Assembly (NCBI GenBank): GCA_963682055.1
Contig: OY821746.1
Span: forward strand, 22,572,481-22,636,480
Direction: 5' to 3'
DNA length: 64,000 nucleotides
Source: Primula veris
Lineage: Eukaryota > Streptophyta > Magnoliopsida > Ericales > Primulaceae
Shown: positions 24,032-35,648 of the stretch, in pieces
Position numbering within the stretch: position 1 is the stretch's first letter
Layout of the letters: each line of letters starts with the position of its first letter
Translations under genes and position numbers: made by a program
The notes under the pieces: model-generated
What the model saw: only the letters and a program-made list of their open reading frames with translations
Databases searched by the model: none
What the model was told of the DNA's origin: nothing

Positions 24032-25369
24032 CTAGTCGCGGTGGGAGGTCGCATCATCCTCTTCGTCTTCGTTGTTGTCATGGGGCCCGGCAAGATCGGG
24101 AAAATAGCCGTGGAATTTCGCCCTTTGCTCAGCGCTCAACCTATCGATTTCGTCCAAATCTTCTTGACATGTGTTCATGGCACGAAACATGCGTCGGTGA
24201 AGTCGCGCATTTTGATATTGGTCGATGTAGAGATCGTCGTAGAATTGTTCGTTGCGCGGAGGACGGTGAGAAGATCCTACTTGAGCTTTTCCTTGTCGTC
24301 GAGAGGGACGAGAGGATGTAGGAATATCGGTGGGGGGAAGAGACTCGGAGGAGAAATCCTCACGTGCGGCTTGTGGTGTTGGCTTAGGGCCGACGTATTC
24401 TTCCTCTTCGGGGGTGAGAGGAGCATAGTTGGGGCCGGATACCCGCTTACCGGACCAAGTTATGGACTTGTCGGTATTATGGAATTTTATGGACATTTGG
24501 GAAAGATAGGAAGTGTCCCAAACATGTTTGTCCTTGTTTTTGAACAATGTTCCACCGGGAACGAGGTTTAGGTCCTTTAAGATGGCCGAAATCAAGGCAC
24601 CGTAAGGTAGCCCATTTTTGGATTTCGTTTTAAGCGAGTCCATCTTAAGGAAGATGAGGGTAGCAAAGTCGAGTCGGACTCGACGATGGATGCACCCAAG
24701 AAGAAAGATGTACTCATTGGTAACATCCGTGAAATTGGAGGTATGAGGGAGGACTATGTGAGAAAGGATGTGGTAGGCTAGTTTGTTACGGAATAGAAGG
24801 CCATGGGCTTTGTTGGAGCGATTTTGATGAATGGGATGAAAAATTTCATCTTTTAGATCATTGAAGTGGTCGATCTCGAGAGTCTCACAAAGTTCCTCAC
24901 TAGACTCATGGAAACCGCCGCTATCTAGGCGTAAGAGAGTTCGTAGACGGTCTATACCGTAAACGAAAGGTTGTCGGTTAAACGATGAACGCAAGCGGAG
25001 TGCGCCATCATTATCCCTATCGAGAACTAGGTTATAATAAAATTCGTAGACATTTTCTTTGTAAAAAGGCTCTTTAAGAGTGAGGATAGTATCGAGTTTG
25101 TAAAAACTTAAATCTATCATTAGAGCGGCAAATCGTTCACGGAATAAACGCATATCTAGAGTGAAGTTGGTCAATATACCTCTTTTACCCATCTCGGGTG
25201 GATAGAGAGGAGAAAGAGGGCCGGAAGAGGAACCGGGGCCCGAGCGAGAAGCGGTGGAGGAGCCGGTGCGTGGGGCACGAGGAATAGCCGGACGGCGAGG
25301 TGGTGGAGGCACGACCTCGTCCTCATGTTCATCAACGAGGTTGAGTGACGCTCTCTTCGTACGAACCAT
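24032..25369 (-). CDS. MULE-1 accessory ORF, 445 aa, plant transposon-protein family candidate
   Basis: Intact ORF starting at ATG 25367-25369 (MVRTKRAS) and ending at 24032, convergent with the transposase, in the position of mudrB in MuDR but unrelated to MURB as far as I can judge. It has a Pro/Ser/Arg-rich N-terminus (residues 20-60), a central folded region with FYKLDTIL, FYKENVYEFYYNLVL and FVYGIDRLRTLLRL, and an acidic, Pro-rich tail ending DNNEDEEDDATSHRD. The central pattern (hydrophobic segment, 'EFYxNL', then 'V.G....LLRL') resembles the 'putative plant transposon protein' family (Pfam PF20167 from memory; not checked). No catalytic motif is recognised. Its function could be DNA binding, transposition accessory or anti-silencing; none is shown. 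Confidence 0.75.
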   Translation of the reverse strand: MVRTKRASLNLVDEHEDEVVPPPPRRPAIPRAPRTGSSTASRSGPGSSSGPLSPLYPPEMGKRGILTNFTLDMRLFRERFAALMIDLSFYKLDTILTLKEPFYKENVYEFYYNLVLDRDNDGALRLRSSFNRQPFVYGIDRLRTLLRLDSGGFHESSEELCETLEIDHFNDLKDEIFHPIHQNRSNKAHGLLFRNKLAYHILSHIVLPHTSNFTDVTNEYIFLLGCIHRRVRLDFATLIFLKMDSLKTKSKNGLPYGALISAILKDLNLVPGGTLFKNKDKHVWDTSYLSQMSIKFHNTDKSITWSGKRVSGPNYAPLTPEEEEYVGPKPTPQAAREDFSSESLPPTDIPTSSRPSRRQGKAQVGSSHRPPRNEQFYDDLYIDQYQNARLHRRMFRAMNTCQEDLDEIDRLSAEQRAKFHGYFPDLAGPHDNNEDEEDDATSHRD

Positions 25370-25608
25370 TGTTGAATAAAATGGGTTTTGAAGAAAATAG
25401 GGTTTCTAAGAAACGAAATTAATCGATAATCGATTATACGGATAATAGGTGAAATTGGGTGATATTTTTATAGAAAATTAGGTTTTATTGAGGAATTTTG
25501 ATGGATTTGGAAAGAGGGAGGCGATTTTGGAAGAGAGGATGAATATATTTTGTGGAATGAATGAAATTAGGGTTTTGGAAGAGATTTTAACACAGTGAAA
25601 CAGAAAAA

Positions 25609-25898
25609 CGATCGGTCGTTTTTATATTTCGACCGATCGGTGTGGAACGAAAATGTTCCAGTGAGCAAACCTTAAAAACGACCGATCGCTACTATAAAAC
25701 GACCGATCGTTTTAAGTAGAAATTCTTCCAGTGACACAACACAAAAAACGACCGATCGCTATGCTAAAACGACCGATCGTTTTTGGTCTGTAACACGACC
25801 GATCGTAATGTACATAACGACCGATCGTTTTTGGTCCAAATTGTTCCAGAGTGTTAATGATAAAAACGACCGGTCGTTTTATTCATTACGATCGGTCG
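25609..25898. promoter_or_regulatory. MULE-1 right array: five site pairs, 21 or 22 bp apart
   Basis: Pairs start at 25609/25630, 25679/25700, 25749/25770 (21 bp), and 25796/25818, 25867/25889 (22 bp). The 22-bp pairs fall in the part matching the left TIR; the 21-bp pairs lie inside of it. Between them recurs a CACTGGAA-type spacer (TTCCAGTGAG, TTCCAGTGACAC on this strand), giving a repeat period near 70 bp. The array lies 240-530 bp upstream of the accessory ORF start. Confidence 0.82.
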
Positions 25899-25991
25899 TT
25901 TTTCGAAAGTAGACCATTTTGGGAATATTACAGAAAGGTAGCCCATTCTGGGAATTGATTTTGGGCACCGTACCATTTCAGCAAAAAACTC
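25740..25991 (-). repeat. MULE-1 right terminal inverted repeat
   Basis: Ends ...TTTCAGCAAAAAACTC and is followed at once by the 9-bp duplication TGTATATCC (25992-26000). Homologous to 19494-19745 in inverted orientation. Confidence 0.9.
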
Positions 25992-26000
25992 TGTATATCC

Positions 26001-29000
26001 CCACTACACCTAAATCATCTCTCTTTTAAATTACAAAATATTCAATTTTCCCTTCTGTCTCTCTCCACTTCACAGGTCTGCAAAAAATGTTGTTTTCTTT
26101 CTGATCAATTGTTTTTCGTTACTGTTTTACATCATAGATCCCACACACGTCTATATATATATATATATATATGTTAATGTTTGTTTGGGTTTCAAAGTTT
26201 TTTGGGATTTTTTTTTTCCACATTTTGTTAAGTACTTACTAAATAGTGTTTGAAATTAGGATTCTTATGTGATTTAGAGTGACTAGGCACTAATTAGAAG
26301 GAAATATTAGGGAAGGTTTGATTTTTATCCATTGCTTTTTTCCAGTTAGGTTTATTAATTTCTGAATTTTCAGCAGTGCATTGTAGAGGTCTGAAGATAA
26401 GTTAAAATAAAAAGACGTATTCTTTAATAATTTTTTCAGGTTTAATTAGGATCCAAGTTTACCAATTTCAAAAAAATTATTTACATATCGATATACATCA
26501 CAACTATGTGATTAAATTATGAATTTGGTACAAAAGTTATGCATTCCAAAGTGACAGTGATTTTACTTACTGGGCCATTATTATTTTTTACTACATATTC
26601 TGTACAAGGGGTTAATTGGGTATTTGTACCGACTATTGTTGCGCTTTTATTGTTTACTAGAACTCTATTATCAATTTTCCTATTTTGTACCCTGTATCCG
26701 TGCTTTTTTTTACATTTTGAAATTTTCCATCCATAATTAGATGGAAAAGTTCAAAATGTAAAAGAAATAACATGTATCAAGGGTACTAATTGGAAAAACT
26801 AACAATGTAAGGTACTAATCGAGAAACACGCAACAATACAAGGTACAAAATTGCTAAAAAAATCTTTGTACAAGTAAGGCTTTAACTCTTCACAACGCAA
26901 GGAAATTTCCGCTGATGTTTAACAAGTTACTGGTCTTGTTATGGCATTTAATTTTACTGGCATGCTAAAATGCTGACCTTATTTTTTTGCCATGAAATGC
27001 TGACATTTAAGTTGAATGAGTTCAACTTTTCCTCGGTTTTTAACAAGCCGGTGTATTTTATAATAAGGTGCAGAGAAACAAACACCGTAAAACTTGAGGA
27101 CTAAGAGCATGCACAATAGTTTTGCTAAATCTGGCTTGTTATATAGTGACAGATATGTGTGCTAAATGTCACATGTGTTTTAATCCTAACTACCATTTTA
27201 GTATTACCATTTATACCAGCCTGTTACTCATTCTCTCCCAATTTCACTTGTATTGCTACCAAGCTAATTTAGGATCCAAATCGACCAATTTCAAATAGTT
27301 ATTTACATATTGATATACACCACAACTATGTGATTAACTTATGAATTTGGTACAAGAGTTATGCATTCCAAAGTGGCAGTGATTTTTCTTACTAGGCCTT
27401 TGTTATATATTGTGCACAAGTGGTTAATTGGGTTTTTGTACCCTCTATTGTTGCGTTTTTGTTATTTAGTATACTCTATTATCAATTTTTGTATTTTGTA
27501 TACTCTGTATTCGTGTTTTTTTTTACATTTTGATTATGGATGGAAAAGTTGAAAATGTAAAAAAAAAAAAAAAACACGAATCAAGGGTACTAAATGGAAA
27601 AGTTCAACATTTTGGTTTTTGTACCCTCTATTGTTGCGTTTTTATTATTTACTATACTCTAGTTATTTGCATATAGATATACACCACAACTAATGTAATT
27701 AACTTGTGCATTTGGTACAATAGTTATGCATTCCAAAGTGACAGTGATTTTTCTTAGTGAGCTATTATTTTTTACTATATATTCTGTACAAGGGGTTAAT
27801 TGGGTTTTTTGTACCGTCTATTGTTGCATTTTTGTTGTTTTTGTTGTTTTTTATACTCTATTTTCCTATTTTCTACTCTGTAATCGTGTGTGTTTTTCTT
27901 GTTTACATTTTGAACTTTATAATCCATAATTTGATGGAAAAGTTCAAAATGTAAAGAAAAACACGTACAAGGGTACTAATTGAAAAAACTAAAAATTTGA
28001 AAAAAACTTAATGTAAGGTATTAATCGAAAAACACGCAACGATACAAGGTACAAAATTGTTAAATACCCTTTGTACAAGTAAGGTTTTAATTGTTCACAA
28101 CGTGAGGAGATTTCCGCTGATGTTTAACAGTTTATTGATCTTGTTATGGCATTTAATTTTACTGGCATGCTCAAATGCTGAATTTTTATTTTATTTATTT
28201 TATTGTTTTGTCCATGAAATGCTGTGATTTAAGTTGAATCAGTCCAAGTTTTCCTCAGCTTCTAGTTAGCCGATGTATTTTATAATAAGCTGCAGAGAAA
28301 CAATCACCGTAAAACTTGAGGACTAAGAGCATCCATAATAGTTTTGTTAAATTTGGCTTGTTATATAGTGCCACATGTGTATGTAAATCTTAACTACCAT
28401 TTTAGTCTCACATTAGTTTCTTTTTCTTAACAAAGTTGTCTAATATTTTATAATAAATAATTTATTTAGGAAAAAAAATTATGATTGTAAATAAATAAGA
28501 AAGAGAGAAGAGGTGATTTTCCCTTTAATGTGGGATTTGATATAGGGGTGGTCAAACTAAATTGCTACGATATCCGTTAACTTTCTTGGTAAATTTGACA
28601 AAAAAGTGAACAACATTATATTTAATGAGTTCACCAACAATACTATTAGGAAGGAAAACATATTAATTACCTAACAATTTTATCTAACAAGTGAGCTAAT
28701 AGCATTGTTGTGAATGCTCTAATACTAGCTTCCGATAAGAAAGATGTTCGGTACTAAACCTGGTAGTATTAGGAATTTGATTGTCAGATATTTTCTTATG
28801 TCTAGGCAACTCGGAATAAAAAAGGAATGTCTAGTGGTATTTCTATTCATACCTCAAATATTTTATAGTTTCAAGAAAATTACCATTACGAAACACCATA
28901 TGTAATGGTCTTTGTAATTGCAGACATCATCTTAGACTAGCTTGCTTGTTGTCTAGCACCGCAACTTAGTTTATTAGATTGTTTATAATATAGCTGCTTT

Positions 29001-29300
29001 CGGCAATCTTGTTTCTTTATACATTCGTCAACTGTGGTACTAGTGGTAGACTGGTAGTGCTAGTGCAAGTTCACATTATCAATGTCTTTTTTCCCTCGCT
29101 TTGCAATTTGTATATTCAAGGATCATAAGAAAGAGATGAAGTCAAAATTTTGAACCGCTCTAAAATTAACTCTTACATGCTGTTTCAATATAAACTTAGG
29201 ACTGTTAAACAAGCAACCAAATATGGTCTGGGTCACCGTCCTTTTTAACGGAAACTAGGATATAACTTCTGAAAGTGACATTTTTTTGTGATGTGACCAG
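26001..29300 (+). other. Probable promoter-proximal leader and long 5' leader intron of the 29.3-kb gene
   Basis: Just right of MULE-1 is CT-rich, leader-like sequence ending CACAG then GTCTGC (possible donor, exon end 26075). A good acceptor, GTGACCAG, ends at 29300, three bases before the ATG of the small gene. A 3.2-kb leader intron is therefore plausible but unproven. The interior is filled by the duplicated units listed separately and contains no coding sequence. Confidence 0.4.
26430..28370 (+). repeat. About 1.2-kb diverged tandem duplication with a partial third copy
   Basis: ATGCATTCCAAAGTG starts at 26539, 27361 and 27726. The downstream block CCGCTGATGTTTAAC occurs near 26910 and 28115 (about 1.2 kb apart), as does AAAACTTGAGGACTAAGAGC (about 27089 and 28311). 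The middle copy (27255-27590) has only the front part. The parallel short ORFs beginning MHSKVTVIF or MHSKVAVIF are a by-product of this repetition. Confidence 0.85.
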
Positions 29301-29303
29301 GAG

Positions 29304-29807
29304 ATGTCTAAATCGAAGAACATTGTAATAATACAAGGGAAAAACACCCATGGTTCAAAGCCTCAGAATTCGCCTAGCACAAATGTGAGTAAAGTACCTC
29401 ATATGGGGTCAGATGAATTTAAGTATGGATTCCCATCGAATGGCTTGGAAGTTTTTTCTAGTAAGTGGTGGGGAAGCAGCGACAATGACAAAGTAAACCT
29501 CGATGAAAGTAAAAAATCCAAAAATACAGAGCTTAAAAGCCAGGTGGCTGTGGATCATGCTGATGATGTAGATGGAAAAGGTGTTGAAGCAGAAAACAAT
29601 GAGAGCACCTTTGATTTTAGAGGAACTGGTTTATTAACCCATCTGAGGAAAAGAGCTGCTAAAGAAGGAAATGAAGCATTGAGGCTTGGTGTTTATCGAG
29701 GCTTTGATGTAAGCAAGGTGGGTGTGAAAGAGAGGAAATTGCTACTTCGGGTATTTAAGTCGGCGTTGCCAAGTAATCAGAAGATGACTGGGACTTCTGA
29801 TTCTTGA
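29304..29807 (+). CDS. Unrecognised plant protein, 167 aa
   Basis: Single open frame from ATG 29304 (four bases after an acceptor-like GTGACCAG) to TGA 29805-29807. The first 100 residues are polar, Ser/Lys/Asp-rich and probably disordered. The conserved-looking part is the C-terminal third, starting FDFRGTGLLTHLRKRAAKEG and continuing with LGVYRGFDVSKVGVKERKLL, a helix-rich, basic segment of the kind seen in small conserved plant proteins of unknown function. No signal peptide or membrane helix. I do not recognise the family. The non-random composition, the plausible acceptor and the clean frame argue that it is real. Confidence 0.65.
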   Translation: MSKSKNIVIIQGKNTHGSKPQNSPSTNVSKVPHMGSDEFKYGFPSNGLEVFSSKWWGSSDNDKVNLDESKKSKNTELKSQVAVDHADDVDGKGVEAENNESTFDFRGTGLLTHLRKRAAKEGNEALRLGVYRGFDVSKVGVKERKLLLRVFKSALPSNQKMTGTSDS

Positions 29808-30196
29808 TGATGGGCGCTTCTCGAGATGAAAGATCGAGAGGAATGAGGTTAGGATTTGGCGATCTTTTAGCCTTTCAAGTTTCTGTCTTTTACAGCCTTT
29901 GTATGTCTTGTAAACCAAGATTGGCCAGTGATTTATGCACAATATCATTTTCAACAAGGGAAGTGTTAAACTATAAAGAAAAAAAGACAAGTTTTTAATT
30001 GTTATTCAAAAAATATATGGCATTTTAATATTTTACAAATTGAGGAGTGGCAGTTGAACAAGTTGTGTTAATCGCTCCACTGTTCCATGTTTTTCTTTCA
30101 GATAAGAGTATAATAGTGGACAGATACCATTACCATTTAACGCATTCGGTTATCAATTGAATGCATTATGATGTCATGAATTGGATGAGTCCATCT
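29808..30196. other. Downstream region of the 167-aa gene
   Basis: Probable 3' untranslated region followed by spacer; no other feature seen. Confidence 0.4.
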
Positions 30197-30205
30197 GGAT
30201 TGTAG

Positions 30206-30584
30206 AAGTCCAAATCTTCTACTCCTATTCTCTATCCCCTTCCGTGCCCCCTTACCTATTTTATGCAAAAATTTGTTATAAAAAATTGGAAAAAAATTAT
30301 ACAATTAATATAACACATATATCAATACATTTCAATAATTATTTTTAAAAGAAAACCCACACACAATTTATTTTGGAATAAATGTATAAATTAGTGTAAA
30401 TTAAACATTAAATTTTAGAAAATTTGTCTAAAACATTATTATGTCCAAATGCTTAAAATTTTGAATACAATATAACATAAAACATTTTAAACTTGCGAAA
30501 AAAGTACTGAAAATTTAAAATGTGAGTGAAAAAAAGCAAGTGGGCACGGAAGGAGTAGAGAATAGGGGTAGAATATTTGTACTC
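30206..30584. mobile_element. MULE-type MITE, 379 bp, 9-bp target duplication
   Basis: Imperfect inverted ends: the left reads TTCTACTCCTATTCTCTATC then CCTTCCGTGCC, and the reverse complement of the right reads TTCTACCCCTATTCTCTACT then CCTTCCGTGCC. The 9-mer GGATTGTAG flanks it on both sides (30197-30205 and 30585-30593). It is non-coding and AT-rich inside. The 9-bp duplication points to the Mutator superfamily, but the ends are not those of MULE-1 or MULE-2. Confidence 0.82.
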
Positions 30585-30593
30585 GGATTGTAG

Positions 30594-32859
30594 TGATTGA
30601 CAGTATTAAGTTCATGTGTAAGACTAAATCGTCTTAGTCCATTACTTTTGGTAGAGAATGGCAAAAGTTGACATATTAGCTACTAATCAAATATTTTTTT
30701 ACGATAACTGTCCAGAAGTATTTGCTACTTGTTTTGCTGTTGTTTCTGCTTCCTTATGCTATATGACAACTGCTATTAAATTTGGTATAATAGAATGAGG
30801 AATGAAATTAATTTTTAGCTTTTGGGAATATACTTATTTCCTTAAAGGCATATTATTTCTCTTTGCCACTTTCATTCTTAATTTGGGAATAATATAAAGA
30901 TTCCTGTCTCATCACTTTACACACGCATCATTGTTATCCATCACTGAGATTATCAGATTTTGTTCTTTTCTCTCATACCAAACTAGACCTAACTTCACAT
31001 ATCACCAAAATGATTGCGTTTTTGGAGAGCTTCAGCATGGTCCTTCCTGTTTTGCGTCTTAATTGCATTTTTTTGCTTTTATCCCTAAATGTAACTGGCA
31101 TGCCGTGTATTTATTTGACTTTTCGGAAATTTAAAGAAACTGAAGTGAAACTGGAGGGATTTTTCTTAAACAACTGAGTGGTTAAAATCGAGTTTTCTAA
31201 TATTTAGTTTTTTGGCTACACAATTATGTAAAATAAATTTGATAAGGTCATAAACTTGACTCTCCTTTTACCCTTCCGGTTGACGGGGGCAACCAATCCC
31301 AACATAGAAATTTGTTAGGTCATGTATAATTTCGATGGCTCGGATTCAATGAGGTATCGAGTGCTTAGTTTGACAGACTGGAAAAACCTTTTATGTTGTG
31401 GTGCTGCCTCGCTGTAGGCAGTCACCAGTCTTGTTTGCTTAGCCTACGGGTCTCCTTTATACTTTTTATATGTGATATCTCATGCTTACCTACAAACTAA
31501 GCATGTATCAAGATTCATTGAGCAATGATATGCACACACCCCTATCATTCCTCCATACACTCATGTATGGTAAATTATGGGATTGTTTGTAAATACGTTA
31601 CTTCTGATCATTGTTTTGTTGTCTTTTGCTTGCTTGCTTGAGGTCGTGAAAGTTTACTTGGCACTTTTTACTATATTTATTGGGTTAATTACACCTACCA
31701 CCTTGAAACATTAGTGTTTTATAGGATTCGAAAATTTACTACTAACATTATTTACTTACTTTCAAAAGCTTTTCCACAGTTCCACTAGCTCTGTACGGTC
31801 AAATTCTCCGCCATCTCTGTCGCTCATCGAAAAGCATGCTCCTACCTACTCACTCCGATCCACGTATTCACTTCTGCAAGTGCCCATAATATGTTGTGTA
31901 GGACCATAATATGTTGTGTTCACCGGAGTTCTGATATCCTACATCTCCAAAGTGTAGGTACCTCAAAAGTGAGGATTAATTATATATAAACAAACAGCGG
32001 CAAGTTATTTGTTTAGAGTATTCAAAAACTTGCTGAACCTTCCAGGCGAATGGTTTATTTAATTACTTTAGTACTATATAAGTAAATGGTCATAAAATAT
32101 ATTCATTTAAGTTTTTCTATTTAATGGGATTACACATTGCAACTTGCAGGACTAGAAAGTCTGGAATACTTGGCAAACAAAATCCAAACTTAAAAAAATA
32201 CTTAACATAAGAAAGAGAGAGGGGGTCTCATTTTAGTGATAAGACAGATAGAAAGCTACGTTTTTTTTATATTTCAATTCAATTCAATTTATCAAATTGC
32301 TTCTTTATGAAGAAGAATAAATAAGATCTACACGTGCTCCGGTTTCACTGTCTAAATCTAGTGTACACTACTTTGTGACCCTGCCATTCTCATGTTTAGT
32401 TTTAGAAATTGAATTTTTGTATCCGGTGTTTAAAAAAAATTACTCTGTTTTAGCATTAAGGACCTCACGTAATAACATAAAAATTCGCATCCAATTTTGC
32501 CCATACCCTACTGGAATTCTATGTTTGCTATTATTCCCATCGTCCCACTATTAGTGAAAATTTGATTATGAAGGACTTCGGATTGTCAAAATGATTTTTT
32601 TTTAATGTTAATCACAAGTTTAGATTGTGCTATATGTGATAAAATTTTGAATTTATAAGTTTGACAATTTTAAAAATAAAAATGAGTTGATTATTACCCA
32701 TCAAAATTGCATAAAAACGGGACGAGAGGGAAAATTTATTTCAGAAATATTTTTTTCTTATTACTTGTTTCCAAATCCGATTCTTCTTTGAGCCCTTCTG
32801 CTTATATATCGATTGACGCTTATATATAGATGGACGCCAACAAAATTAGTATATTTCTG
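30594..32859. other. Intergenic spacer, no gene seen
   Basis: AT-rich, with no frame carrying recognisable protein sequence. A slightly GC-richer patch near 31260-31450 is unassigned. Confidence 0.4.
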
Positions 32860-33716
32860 GAAAAAAATCCCAAAATCCCGACCCGGCATGTATCCTGACC
32901 CGCATCCGATCCGAAATTTTCCGACCCAAAAATAGTAATGACCCGACAAACTTCGGGATCAGGTGACAATTTTGATTTTGTCGGATGTCCCGACCCGACC
33001 CGATTTTTTAATTATTTTATATTTTATATAAAAATATAAATTAATTTATATCAAATGCAAGTGATGAAAATCGAATCTTTTACTCCTAGCATACAATGTA
33101 AGCACTCTATCATATAAACTACAATCTTTTTTGTTTTATATATTAGTTATAATTATATAAGTATAATATAGATTTGTAGTTTTGAATATATAAAACTATT
33201 AAAATAAAAAATATACTTAAATTAAAAAATTATATTGTTATTTTTAAGAAAGATAAATAATTATTATTTTTCGATTATAAAAATTATAATGATAATGTAT
33301 CTCATTTAATATGATAATTGTTACTTGTGTGAATAAAACTAAATACTAAAATAATCTAATAAAAATCGTATCAACTTTATATCTACTTCATTATTTGTAG
33401 TTTCACATTATTTTTTTACACATTTTAATTTTTTTTTCATTTATTAGGAATGTTATTTTTAAACTAGTATTTTGTTTGGTGTTAATAACAAATTTAGAGA
33501 CTTCTCAAGTGAAAATTGTTAATAAAAAACGGCATCGTTGTAAAATAAAAAAAATATGTCGGGAGAGTCGAGATAAACTCATCCCGATCCTACGGGATCC
33601 CGAAAATTCGGGCCCCGACTTTTGTGGGGATCGGATTTTTTTTCCACTTTCAATAGTAATCGGATCGGGATACGGGTTAAGCGTTTACGAGTCGGGTGCC
33701 CATCCGAACACACCCC
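32860..33716. repeat. 'cccgacccg'-rich dispersed repeat (hAT-like candidate)
   Basis: GC-rich ends with mutually inverted words (CCCGACCCG, CCGATCC near 32880-33005 against CGGGATCC, GGATCGGG near 33590-33670) surround a very AT-rich core. The right end reads ...CCATCCGAACACACCCCTG, a wording common at ends of non-autonomous hAT-type repeats. The left end and target duplication are not resolved. Confidence 0.4.
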
Positions 33717-35608
33717 TGTTTGTTACTATGGATAAACTTAAGTAAATAAAATAAAAATATAAACAAATTTGCTCAAATAGTACCATAGACTGCAATGCAG
33801 CCAAATGATAATGCTCATTTATTCGTAGTAGTAAAGTGTGGAGTTTTCTGAATAGTACCTTATCCAGCTTTATGTTTTTCATGAAATTTTATATGTAGAA
33901 CAAAAGAGTTCAATAAAATCACTTGGTCATATTGGAACCCAATTCTTCTAATTCAGTACTTGCAAATCATATTTGTACCATCTTGACAATAACAAGGATT
34001 TATATATTCGGTACGTTTTAAATTTTAATATGTAATATTTTTAACCTTTATTTTTTTCCTATGTTTCGTCATTAGTAAGTCTTCAAGATTGAGTTAAAAT
34101 AAAGACCTTGCATATTTCTAGATTCCAATCGTGGAAGTAGAGGTATGTCACATGACAGTGGTACCGGATGACCATTATTATTTTCATTTTGTATATTTAT
34201 TAAAATGTACCCTAAAAAGGCAGCTAATGGTCCCATAATTATGCTACTTTCAGTTTTAATAAAGTATTAAACACCTCACATTTCGTTATTAGTCTTTGTT
34301 TTAACAGATTGTAAAGCTTTTGCTATGTGCTGTGTAAATTTGTCAGAGGTTCTTTATTCAAAAGTTGATGCTTCAAATCAAAGCTTTGGTTTCTCCCTCT
34401 AATCGGGGCTTAATTTATCTCTTCCCCAGCATAATAGTAATTATAAAAGGGCGCATTTGTGTGTATCAATATCCAATTAAAGTGAATCCAGTTTTTTACT
34501 CCCTTTTTTCAACCTATACTTTTATTAATTGTCTTTAACTTTTTCACTTCTATCGAGTATATATGTTAGGAAATCAAAGTTTTTCACTTTTATCCTGTCA
34601 CATTAAAGATTAATGTTGAAGTTGTGTGCAAATAATAATTGAATAGATTTATGGTTAGTTATATTTGATTTCATTAGTGCTACACGATGATTATTGGTAG
34701 AGTCACTTTCAACTTCTCATTTACTAAGATTAGCATTATATTCTCTTTTTAGCTTTAAATACAGAAATTGGTTATTTTAATTGTAAATTTTCCCAACAGT
34801 TTTGGATAAAATCAAATATCCTGATATTCCCGGAGTTAACCTTGAACTCCACTTGGGATTCCAATAGTGTAAAATTAAATATAATTAGTTGGTCCAGAAC
34901 TGTTTGGGGAATCCGTTCCTCCTAATGTAGCTGCGTTTTGTGGCTGGCTATTTTGAATAAATTGTCGACTGACATATTGCTTCTGTGCGAATTTTCGAGT
35001 ACAGCTTGATTATTGAGATGTGCTAGGTCCGGTTTCATTGGTTCTTGTAGATCTTGGTCGGAACGTGTGGTGTAGGTGACGAACCTTTTCAAAGGCTCGT
35101 TACTACGAAGTATTGTATTTGAAGATAAATAAATTTAAGGTTATCCAAAAGGAAATTATTGAGTCCCGGATACGTTTACAAATTTATAGAAGTTTATGTT
35201 ATCAATTATTTTAATGAAAATTTAAGAAATTAACAAACTCTCGTAGAGATAGATATGTTATTAGTATTTGGCGATTAAGCCTCAAAATTATTGGTAACTA
35301 ATTGTTTAGAAACTCAGTCCGGTTCCTATAATCTGTATAGTTCACATCCGTTTGGACGGAGGTGTTGTTTAATGGTATTTTTTAATCTTAAAAAAAAAAC
35401 GAAGAACTATCACTATACTGGAAAATGATTTGGCTGTCCTGAAAAATTCAAGACAGCCTGCCTTGATTTTTTAAGCAGCAAAATCCTGTTTTTTTTTTGT
35501 TGAAATAATGTAATTTTGTATGTTATATTGTTGGGTTCATTAATATGTGTTAAGATTTTAATATGCGTTAGAGTTTTAGCATGTGACACATCCTAAATTA
35601 CATTATTT

Positions 35609-35648
<40 letters not shown>

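Larger units (their letters stand above)
19494..25991. mobile_element. MULE-1: complete Mutator-like element, 6498 bp, two convergent ORFs
   Basis: Bounded by long terminal inverted repeats (starting GAGTTTTTTGCTGAAATGGT at both ends) and a perfect 9-bp target duplication. It holds a MURA-type transposase gene on the plus strand (19949-22609) and a 445-codon ORF on the minus strand (24032-25369), both reading inward from the ends as in maize MuDR. Paired palindrome-like sites occupy both ends and the centre. Neither ORF is broken, so the element looks recently active or potentially autonomous. The TIRs differ from each other by several substitutions and one duplicated site pair. Confidence 0.93.

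Noticed and set aside
24041..24571. 176-codon plus-strand ORF
   Set aside because: Antisense shadow of the MULE-1 accessory ORF, with no recognisable features of its own.
26539..27954. Several parallel ORFs starting MHSKV
   Set aside because: They arise from the duplicated non-coding unit; the frames diverge and end differently in each copy.
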